DNA of 64,000 nt from Berberis thunbergii (taxonomy: Eukaryota > Streptophyta > Magnoliopsida > Ranunculales > Berberidaceae): contig QNQO01001154.1 of assembly GCA_003290165.1 (NCBI GenBank), forward strand, positions 62,001 through 126,000, given 5' to 3'. Numbering within the stretch: position 1 is the stretch's first letter; the number at the start of each line of letters is the position of its first letter. This document shows positions 1-11,934 of the stretch, in pieces. The notes under the pieces are model-generated. The model had not been told where the DNA came from, ran no database searches, and worked only from the letters and a program-made list of their open reading frames with translations. The position numbers and the translations under genes were made by a program.

Positions 1-57
1 GTCTTGAAAGGTTTCAACAATACAGTCGAACGTATATACAGTCATGGATCTTACAGG
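1..57 (+). CDS. TlyA-like gene, first visible exon (partial S4 domain)
   Basis: With the missing first base supplied from outside the window, the frame encodes [19 protein letters not shown], the S4-domain helix of TlyA. It ends at G57, the first base of a Gly codon completed by exon 2. The donor that follows is GCAAGT at 58-63, the usual sequence of GC-AG introns. Upstream exons are off the left edge. Confidence 0.85.
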
Positions 58-3000
58 GCAAGTTGCAGTCATTTTATTTATTTACTTCTTCCAACCACAT
101 CAAAGATGGAACCAGAACCATAGGTCCTATGCAGTTTATATTTAATATTTAATTTTTAGGTTGAGGCACAAGAACCACTATATAAAACAGACCTTTCTAC
201 ATACAATATTGAGTCCTTTTTAAGAAGACTACAACTTATCTCGTAAAGCATCGGTAATGAGGTAAGGAAGAATCAAATGATGAAACAAACTTTTGTAAGG
301 TTATTTGTGAAATATAAAATCCAACCTATCCTTGCATAGACTGGGAACCTAGGTTGTTTGGGACGCGGAGCATGATGAGTCGAGGACTCCAAGAATCACG
401 ACGAAGCTGAGGCGGTACCATAGTAAATTTTATATTTGGTGGCTTGTGATTTGTAGATTGCTCCCTTCAATAAGAAATAGTAGATGCATAGGATTGAGGT
501 TATTGGTTCATAATGATGTTCCACCCAATTTCGAAATATCACTAGAAGGATGACTATAAATCTTCGAATCACCAAAACAATTTGAAAGATGGATGACTAT
601 ATATCAATATAAATATCAAATAAACTACTAACCATGAACACATTATCATAATAAAACACAATTCTTGCCAAAATAGTTTGATTGCAATGCAAGTTGGCCT
701 TAAAAGTGTTGCCCTAAGGTCAAACAACTTGTTTTCGAATCCAGTAACCCACCCAAGCCCCGAATTGCCTAAGTGCCGAAATGTTGCATTGGAATCCAAG
801 GATTCTTGAAGAGGACAATCCCACACAAAGACTTGCTGGAGAATAACCGTCGGACTAATCCTGCTTCTACTTTATTGAATTGCTTAGCCCCCTCGTATTC
901 GGTAGCAACTGTTTTGGCTTGATCTTTGTGCTTTGTGAACTCAGTGTTCTAAAAATTGGTCTAGGCGGGTTTTTGAATTTTTTTTAATTTCCAGTTTTAA
1001 AATAACAAAAAATTAAGATTTTTTTTAAAATTTTTTCAATACATTTTGCATATGTATATTGGCAATGAATTAGAAGTAATTTATATGCTATTATACTTAA
1101 CTTTTGTAAATTATATATTATAATAAATAAATAAATAAACCGCCTAGTCCTCTGGGCGCTAGCCCCCTACTCGCCACCTGCCTACCACCTAGCGTTTTTT
1201 AGAACACTGATTGAAACACAACCAAAATGCAGTCAAAGTTCTAGGACGTCTAACACAACAAACACATCAAACAACTGAATGAAGACTCTATGGTTTTGGG
1301 TCAAATGATATGGTTTTGGGTCTTGTGACCCACTCTAGCAAAAATTGCTGAAATGCCGAAACGTCGCATTGGAACACAATCGAAATGCAATTCAAGGTCT
1401 AAAGACGCATCAAACAACTCAAATGAAGATTCTATGGTTATACGCTAACCTTACTAATCACCCAACCCAAAATTGGGATAGGCAACTTGAACATCCATGG
1501 TCAATTGGTCATCAACCAACAATCGAACTGATGCACTGGACATCGAGGAATATAAGCCGTATAATATGAAGGGATTGGATACAAGTGTACTTAATATATT
1601 AAGTGCACCAAGTATAAAAATTAAAATAAAATTGTATTTTATCAGTCATCATTGCCCATAACGCCCCACGCTATGTGTAGTGCCATGAGACATTGCAGCG
1701 GAAACAACATTGATCGGAACACAAGAAACCTAGAAAATGTGGGACTAAAAACTAAACTCTGATTTTAAACAACTCTGAATAGTAAATTCATTTACTAACT
1801 CCTCTTCAAGTTAGAACACATAGACTTTGTATGTCCATCATGGAATGCAATGAATATTTGAAATTTGGAATTTTACAAATAAAAACACAATGGAACCCCC
1901 ATCTTGAGATCAAGGAAGCAACTATAATTATGACATATAATGGTGAAGTATTGAAGTCCTCCCATAAACCTTGAATACAAATCCTGGATGCACTAGAATT
2001 ATTTTGACTATTGGCTGGTACACATTGGTGAATGCCCGTAGAAATTCATTTTTCACAAATTGAACTTGACAGTCAAACATGCAGAGTTGCCTATTGAAAG
2101 ATAATTTTCTAGTCTCATGGATGTGGAAAAATGTATGCCTCCCAAAGTTTCCTTCTTTGTCTTGGAGCAAAAAAGCAATACTCTTTGAAAAACTTGTCAC
2201 ACCCGTATCCGACACTTATCATACAAGATCTTTTGCACGACATGACCATGTGGTCAATGTGTTGGACACGCCTCCTGCACATTGGGACTCGGTCAGATTA
2301 GGACACGATCAATTCTCGACAACCAACTTTGTTTTTTCTTAGAAACTAGGTTGGAACTCCTTGATTTGCACTAATACAGACTCTACAGGACAACCTCCTT
2401 GATATGACGTGTATATGTTCAGCTTGATTCGATGAATAATCCTTGAGATATGCATATACATATAATGTAATGTTCAGTTTAAGGCCCTCCACTCCTCCAT
2501 TGCTTGAGTGTAATGCTAGAAATGGCATTTTAAAATGTCTATCAATAGTCACCACCAAGGAATGTGATTTCTCGAAATATGTCGAAATTTCATGAAATAT
2601 TTCTTATTTTGAAGTTACCGAAATATCTTTCGAAATCCAAAATATGTCAAATTTTCGGAGAAAAGAAATAAATATTTTAATCTCCGTATATTTTAACATG
2701 CTATAATGTTAATTTATTATCAAAATTTTGCTATCTCAGTGATTCTTATGTAATATGTAGTCTATATGACATTACGAGTCGTGTGAGACTTTTTATGTAG
2801 TATTTAAGAGTTTAAAATGCATAACTTATATTGTTAAATTCAAAATTACTACCAAAATTAATTTTTTTATACAAAACGAAATATTTCTTAAAATCAAGGG
2901 ACCGAAATCAATTTGAAAAATGAAATCGCAATCCTTGGTCACCACCACCTGCCATTTTCCTTGATAATCAAGAATAAAAGATGGCTCGAGAGAAAATTAT

Positions 3001-4459
3001 ATGATATGAGCTTTTTTGCATAAAACCTCAAATTTTCTTCCAAGAAAAGAGTTCAAATTTTTTCAAAAATACTGGATGACATGTACCAAAACAAACCTTA
3101 TTTTTAACAAAGGGTTCGACATATGAAGATCATTTACAATCCTTTGTGAGAGATCAACTTTCAAAGGCAAGAATGTTGATGTTTTTCTTGCACTTTTACC
3201 CCTAAAAAGTGTTTCATAATATTGTTGAGCCAATATCTAAAAGGGCTATAAGGAAGATTTGTTCCAAAAGTCACATAAATTGTTGGAAAATCATTTCATT
3301 TTGTTCTCGTCATTGTATTGCCTTTTTGATGTTTTAATGAACTGGAGCTTGGTGTAGGAACATGTAGGTTCCAGAGTTTTTTATTTTCTAGATTTTCTAA
3401 TTTAATTAGATTTTAAATTAAGCAACTTTTATTATTTAGGTATTTCAATTACAATGAAAGTTGTAGTCGTAGGTTCAGAGCTTTGTAACCAATTCACAAT
3501 ATTATTGTAGCAATGTTTTCTCTCAATTTCCTCATCTCTTTATTGTTTATTCATCTTCTTGATTCCCCTAAATTCTCCTTTCTTTTGATTTTCTCCACTT
3601 TCTTCTTTTCTTCCTTTTGAAATATTCGGATCTCCTTATTTTTTTACTATTGGGTACGCTGGATTGCCTCCCTTATGATGGAAACGACCAAATTGTATTG
3701 GCAACCTACACAACCCCATTTCTTACGTAACAGATATGTGACTACAATAGTTGTCCTCCTTCCCCTTCATCCTCCCTAGTTTGGTGCACCACCTTTACTT
3801 TTTGAGTTTCTAAATTGTTCACATTAATCAATTTAGTCCCGAAATGTGTGTATGATCTTTCTCACGTCATTTTTTGCAAGACTAAAATAGAGATCACTAG
3901 ACCTGCCCAAGTCACCCTTTGCCTTTATACCTTCCATCAACCTCATGCCCCCAGATCTCCACCTCTAATCCTCTAGCCAAATTCCACTTTCCCATTGAAA
4001 AAAAATTAACAATGCGTTGATTTTCACCCACTCTCCACCATATCTCGTATGCTACCCATGTACTTCTCAATGTTCACTCCAAGAAACTTTGAAACTTCCA
4101 TCTAAATCCAATCCGACCCCAACATCCACGTTCCTTGAAAATGCCTTTTTGTATGATTTTGATGATCCAACCTTGGTTTTCCATGCAACTTCTCTTTAAT
4201 GTATTTCTTCTCACGCTGCTCATGACCACAACAAATGCCCTTATAATAGATTACCTTTGTGATCAACTCAAAAAATAGCCAACTACTCCCTCAGTCTTTC
4301 ACCTAACCAGAAAAAATAATCACCTTGGATTGAGTCCCTCATTGAGGCCAAATTCTCAGAAAACATTCATTACTATTTCTGCTAAACTATGATCCACAAA
4401 TCCTAACCTCTCCATTTCCGTATTCTGTCCATCACCTTCACTACTCACAACCCCCCCCG

Positions 4460-4495
<36 letters not shown>

Positions 4496-7400
4496 ATTCT
4501 TAGCCAACCACTCTTCCTGCCATTCTTGAGCCCACATTCTTAGCCAACCATTCTTGAGCCCAAATTCTTACCCATATTACTCTCCTGCGCCATCCCTGGA
4601 TTATTATCCATCTCCACACATGCCTCACTTATACTGTGCATTCCTTTGTCAAGTGTAATGCACATGTGCGCTTAGTTAGTTATAGGAGAATATTAATTAT
4701 TAAAAAAAGTAGCAATGGCTCTTCCGCATTGATGGAGTGCTCGGTGATTTGAGGCACTAAAGGCCCAAAAGATTGGGGTGTTTTCACAAGAAATAGGGCT
4801 TTGCATCACTCTTGAAAACATAGGGCAAATTTCATTGTAAGCTCGTGGTGGTTGTTCATCCATTCTTTTATAGATGAACCATACCTATGACCCTCACCTG
4901 TAAATGTAAGCCTCAACGAGTGAGGCGTAAGCCTTTCACAAATGAGTGAGGCACTGCCTTGGGAGATAAAACTATTATCAAGACTATCATCAAGTGAGAT
5001 GTATACATATACAAAATAAAATGACTAGCAAAATATAAAATATATAAGAATGAAAGATTCAGTACATCATGATTGTATTTTACATATTCATAAATTTGGC
5101 ATAAAATATTTCTCAAAAGTCATATAAGGTGTGACTTGAGCCTCTTCTAACCTCTTCAAATTAAGTGTAACTTGCATATATATGTTATTAATTTGATGTA
5201 AAAAGTTAAATTAACACATATCTCGTAAATAAAATAATTAAAGATGTAAAATTATAGCACTATCAAGTTGCACACCTCGATGAAGAAGTGTACAAAAGCG
5301 TAAACGCGTAAAACTCAAGGCGTAAGGCATAAGCTGTCTTTGATGTAATTAAGCCTCATGTTAACCTTTGATGTGTTGCGACTAATTCCAGCTTTGAGGC
5401 AAGCTACAAAGCGCTTACTTCACACATTTTTTAGAACATTGATAGGAAACTGGAGTAGTCAAGGACATGCTTGTTAGGTAATTGATTCATCCGAGGTGTA
5501 TTCCCACAAGCTAACAAGTATTCCAACTCTTAAGCAAACAAATGGACTAGCCAGCAAGCCGTATACTTCGAATTCTTGAAAACTATTACATTTTGTTATT
5601 GCCAAAGATCATGTGAGAAGGCTCTCATATGTTTAGATAGCTTGAGTTTTGCGTTAGTCCACATGTAATTTGAACCCATATTGTCCAAAAGTCGAAATTG
5701 AGCATGCATATCCAAAATTCTACAACAAGTATAAGAATCGTAAAGTTTAAACATCATTCAAAAGCTACCCGAAAAGGGAAAAAAAAATCCACACCCATTA
5801 ACATAAAGTTCAATTTTTCATAAAAACCCTCATCCTCCCCAGGATTGAACATCAGAGTGCAGTGCATTCTCAACTTAACTTCATGTCTATTGCACCGCTG
5901 TTGTCTGTTGTTTGGCTTGTTTCAAAGTCTTTTGGTTTTTAATAAGAAAAAAAAGTTGCAAATTTTCATAGTGCTGGTTCGGTGGTCTTCTTTGACTACA
6001 ACCTTTTGGCAATGGCAGTAGCCTAGGCATAGTGAGACTATATATCTAAGGACATAAGACTTCATACATGACTCTTACGAGCTCCATTATTACATTCTTG
6101 TTAACACTTTATTTCCCCTGGCTATGTCTTCTCATGGGACAAGCACGTGGAGAACAGGCAGTTTATGCAAGAAATTGAAGTGGTAGTGGTCAAAGGAAAT
6201 AAATTCAGGTTTTGGCATGACATGTGGATAGGCTCTTAGAGATACTTGTCCTAGATTGTTTACCCTTTATGATAGGAAACAGTGTGTTGATAGTGTTCGG
6301 TAATTGGTTTTGGGGGCGGGGGGATTGGATATGCACAGAGATTTTCATGTGGGGAAGAATAATCTTTTGGTGGGGGAAGCGGATGAATTTGTGACTCTTA
6401 CTGATATCTTGGAGGGTTTGAGGTTGAAGGATGATGGCGATAAAAAGGGTTTTCAGTATGTTTGTGATTTGCTGGTGATAAACCAATGCATATTGAAGCG
6501 GTTCCAAATTTTCAATAAATATAATTTGGAAGAAATGGATTCCATCTAGTGTATCTTCTGAGTGTGGATAGCGGCATGAAACAAGTTACCCTTGAAAATC
6601 GAGTTGATTCAGAAAGGAATGGATATTGATATGGCTTGTATGTTTGTGGTAGATTCTAAGAGTACGGACCATCTTCTGATTCATTGTGGTCTGGTAAGCA
6701 GTTTGTTGATGTACTTCTTGGGATTGTTGGATCGTATTGGGTGATGCATATGGAAGATCTTGTAATGTGTTCGAAGGCCCCTTCGTATTTATTAGCTAAG
6801 GGGAAGGTTTTGTTGGAGGTGCTTCCTTTTGCCTTGAGTTGGACTGTATGGAGTATTTATAACAGTAAACGGTGGATTGGGAAACAATGGTGATGGAGGT
6901 TATGATCACTATGTGGGGATGGGTATCCCATATTCATCTTGTTAAGGGGGTGTATTTCGAATCTTTGTGTGCTGCGATAGTATCATTTTGGGTCCTTAAT
7001 GCATTGAAGGCTTCCATATATGTACTATAGCTTAGATTATTAATAAAAAACTTTTACCTAATAAAAGGAAAGAAAGAGAGACAAACAAACAGTTTTTTCT
7101 TTCTTCAGTCACCTTTGAACACATCACTGTTAATTTGAATTAAATTTTTATTTATTTATTTATGATTATATGTGCTTGTTTTTCATTCTTTACCCTGTAT
7201 TCCTACCAGGAAAGGTGTTTGTAGATGGAAAGGTTGTAAACAAGGCTGGGAACACCCGTTTCTGATAAAGCCGTTGTTGAGATACTCGCAGAAATTCCAA
7301 AATATGTATGTAGGTGATGACTCTTCAGAGATGAATATTCAGTGTTCAATTTACTAGATGTTGCTTCTGAAGATGGCCCTAGAAGGTCTTGAAAATATTT

Positions 7401-10400
7401 CATTATATCTTAGCCATCATTTATTTTATTCAGAGCAGGACACAAGCTAGAGGCTGCCATTGAACAACTAAACGTCGATGTTGTTGGAAAAGTAGCTTTG
7501 GACTCTGGTCTGTCCACTGGAGGGTTTACTGATTGCTTGCTCCAGTATGGTGCATCATTTGTTTATGGTGTTGATGTAGGGTATGGTCAGGTACATTTAT
7601 TCCATTCTTTGAAGGAATTCATTGAAAATATTGCTTAGATGTGTCGAGTCATCTTCATTTTCAACTATAGGTTGAAACCATAATAGGGTAGAAATTCCAT
7701 AATCAGAAAAATCTTTTGATTGACCTTAAATTATGAGACTCTGACCCAACAAATTAGAAAGGGAAAAGAAGTCTTGGTGTGCATTTCGTTGCATATATGA
7801 GATTTGTATAGATTATCTAAATTCCATAGTGTCTTTGTTTCTCCACTGTCCGTTTTTCCTTCTTTTACATTTTTGTCAATCCATCTGATTAATTTATAGA
7901 ACGAAATAAATGTTACAAATTATTTGGCTGTTATTAGTTAACAGTAAGAGTGATGCTTTCCGAAATGGCAGGTCGCAGATAAAATTCGTAAAGATCCACA
8001 AGTCTCTGTTATAGAAAGGACAAACCTAAGATATCTTTCTGGACTTCCACAAAATGTGGACCTGGTTACTTTGGACCTTTCGTTTATCTCCATACTTCTG
8101 GTATGTCCATAAACAGTTTCATGTTTTCCTAGCACTGTTATTAGTTTGCATTGAATGGTCTTCAGCTCTCCTATTTTCTCTCTTTTTTTAATCAATGAAA
8201 CAAAATGTGTTTCATTTCAATAGAAAGTACACAACTTGGGTGCTAATTGTTTGTATCTGTGTTTCTCACCATCTCACCCCAATCAAACATACAGGAGAAG
8301 AAATGAGTGTCCTTAAATATACCCTTAGTATGGCCCCAAACCCAAAGAATATGCCACCCTTTTTTCAGTCTCTTCTGCTAAGAATATGTTTTCCTTTTCT
8401 CAACAAAATTTGAACCTTGAAACTGTTGTCTCTTGCTATCAAATAAAGATTACGAGGTTTGCAGTGTTTGGTTTAACCCCCAAAATAACAAATAACACTT
8501 ACAATTGGTCAATCTGATCCATGTGGTAGGTAATTTTTTGAAATGGCCAAATAACCATCTGATAATAGCGTGAAGCATGTTACGTGATAACTAACGTATT
8601 CAAGTTGAAACCGTTTAATACATATTTCGAGGATCCAGTGTAGTTAAGGCGTTTTTACAAAATTCCGCCTCAAAATGAGGCAATGCGGTGCGGTGAAATG
8701 AGGCGTCCGCCTCACCACCTCTGCCCAATCATGGTTGCAGCCAGCCCATTTACAACCAACTTGTAGCCCATTTGCAGCTTAATTGCAGCAAAAAGAGGTT
8801 GCAATCCAATCTATAATAGGGTTTCATGTTCCTTGGTGTAATATTTGATCAATTTGATCAAAACAAGATAAAACGTTTTTAAGTTTTAATAAATTTGTCA
8901 CACTTCTTTTTATTATTTTTTAGAGAAAACATATCTGTTTTGGTCAGTTTGTGATCATATCAATCTTGATCTTTCATAACATAGTTCAATGATTTTTGTG
9001 CTTTTGAAATACCAGTAGTGATCATACTTATGAATTTTTACTAACCTTTCCAACAATTTCTTCTAGCAAATGCTCAATATTCTCAAGTTTCTATTATTTC
9101 AAGATTACTGATTTTTAATAATTTAGTGGATGTTTGCAAGTTGCTTGACACTTATGTAGTTGTGTCACTTTTTGTACATATTTGCTTATGATCATTTTTT
9201 TTACATAATTGTGTCATTTTTTGTACATATTTGTATATGATACTTATCAAAATGATTTGTGAATATGAGCTCAATAGTTGTAGATCTATGGCTGTACTTC
9301 TGAAGATGATGAACATAGTGAAATTTGGGGGTTTCCCTTAATCGATGGAGTGTGAAGAAAGAAACTCAGAACCGTGACTCTTGGAGAGATTTAACATTTA
9401 AGGGATTTGAACCTCTGTCTCTGACTCTCTATCAAGTAGCTGTTGAAGTGAAAATTGAGAGAAAATATAGGGGGCAAATAAATTTTTTTAATGGGGGTAC
9501 AAATAATTTTTTTTCTCAAAAGTCATTGGGGGCACCTGTTCCCACGTGAATCCGTGCCTGGGTCTGATCCATAAAGAGGAAGATGGGTTTAGTGTGGTTT
9601 CTCCATGTGTGACATTATAAGCACAAAGACCTTTTTTTTTAACTTAGTGGAGGTAGAACGGGCGGTGGTGCACAAAATAAAGATGTGACACGGTGAAACC
9701 GAAGAGAAACAATGAAAATACGATGAAGATGGAGATGGAACACGATGAAATAGGATCGAGATATTTACTATAGAAACTAGGTAGGATGGTGACGAAAAGG
9801 AAAAACCTTGAATTCAGAAGGCAATAGGAGAAAGTGACAAAGAATCCTTGAATCGACAAGGTATTAGGGAGAAGAGACAAAACTTGAACCCACAAGCACA
9901 AAAGGAGAAGTAGAGATGATAAACTTGAACCTGCAAGTCAAATAGAGAAATAAATTTAATTGTGAATTTCATTAATCAATAGTCTAATCAATTACAAAGA
10001 GAAGACTCTATTTTATAGAGAAGCCAATTTCCTAATTCAACTCAACCTAGAAAATAAAATAAAAATTCTTAATCCTACTGAATCTATGAAATATAAATAT
10101 TTGCCCTAATCGTACTCTACCTAGAACACAAAGCTTGCATGATGATGTCCTACACTTTCCCATAACTTTTTTGTGCTCTTCATATTTAATGATCTTTTCA
10201 TGCTTTATGCCAACCTTGTTTTTGATAGTCTTTAATATTCTTTATTTTACTAATGCAGGTGATGCCGGCTGTAGTCAATGTCATGAAGGACGAAGCTACA
10301 TTAGTTACACTAGTTAAGCCTCAATTTGAGGCTCGTAGATCCCAGGTGCATGACTTGTCAATATCTGTTAGCTTTTACTTTTATATATATCGAAGATTGT

Positions 10401-11902
10401 CCCTCATTACATTTTTAGTATTGATGGGATCTTCCGATCTTGCTCTGTTTCTTTTCATTTTTTGGAAAACTAACGAACTTCAGTGATGAAATTTTCTTTT
10501 TATTTCCACTGTTATCTTGGTTCAGGTTTTTTCTTCAACTAATTATTGTGATGTAGTGCTCTTAGGGTGTGTTTGGTTGCATGGAATCCTATGTCATGGG
10601 AATCCATGAGGGGACTCCTACATTTTAGGCTAAATTGATGTATCACTCCACGTCCACCATTTGGTTTTGTGATCACTGGTGGGAATGAGAATGGAAGTTC
10701 CATGAACATGAGAATCACATGCCTTGGGGGGACCAAGGAGTGGGATTCCCATGTTCATGGGACTTCCATTCCCACCATTGATCACAAAATCAAATGGTGG
10801 TCAAATGGTAGATGTGGAGTAATATATCAATTTAGCCTAAAATGTAGGGGTCCCCTCATGGATTCTCATGGCATAAAATTTCATCCAAACAAACACACCC
10901 TTAGTTATATAGACTGCATGACTCTCCGATTAGAGACCCTAGCCCCAAACCCCTTTTTTGGTGGATTTAGTGGTTTAGGGGTGCATAAACTACAACCTGA
11001 GACCCCCAACTCCATAGTTCTTCTGGTTTAAAATCATTGAGCCCATGAAAAGGCTTGGAAATGAGGTTTGCCCCCCAAATTTTACACTTGATTCGACATT
11101 TAAGAAAGCACACTCAAGCAACAATCTTTGCTTGCATAAATCAGACCATTGGACCTACGGGGTCAAATCAAAGTCCCTTAGCTTTTTGTTGCTTCACTGA
11201 GATAAGATAATTGAAGGTAGGAATGCTGTAAAATCAGACATGCAAAAGAAATATCACACAAATCAATGACTCAATTTATAATCGATTTGGCACATCAATA
11301 GCCATATAAAAAATGACTTTTGTTATATATCTGAAACAATTAATAGTGTTTTAGAAGCATTTTAAAGCCATATATGCAATATCTTATAACGCTAAGAGAC
11401 TTGGGATGGATATGTCTTCAAAGATTTAATCGTTTATTTACTTGTTTATCTTTCTTCCAACATAAATTTCGAACTTTGAAAGTTTCTTATGTTAGATATG
11501 ACCTGTACCTTTGACGTGTGTTTGACTCCCAAGGTATCTTTGTGGACTTTTTTTTTTTTTTTTTTTTTTTTTTATAGTGAAACATGACAGTTAAGTTAGA
11601 GCATCTGCCAGTTTCCCAAATAAACGAATTCTTGAAGTTACTTGTCCGACGCCTACTCATCCATATCTTCCTTTATGGTTATGAAGTGCATATTTGCATT
11701 CAATGCATACCTGATTTGTAGTTTCCTCAGCACAATTGGAAGACTAGCATAAATTCCCTAAATGTTTTCCTTGTATATAGTAAAAATTCTTTACACAAAC
11801 GTATCCGATTGCACCCAGTTTTTTTTGTGTATTGAGAATAATTTTGGCATTTGCAGGTTGGAGGAGGTGGTATCGTAAGGGATCCCCTTGTTCATCAGGA
11901 AG

Positions 11903-11934
<32 letters not shown>

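Noticed and set aside
7938..8195. Minus-strand ORF over the TlyA exon
   Set aside because: Shadow of exon 7972-8100, whose plus-strand reading has clear methyltransferase motifs.
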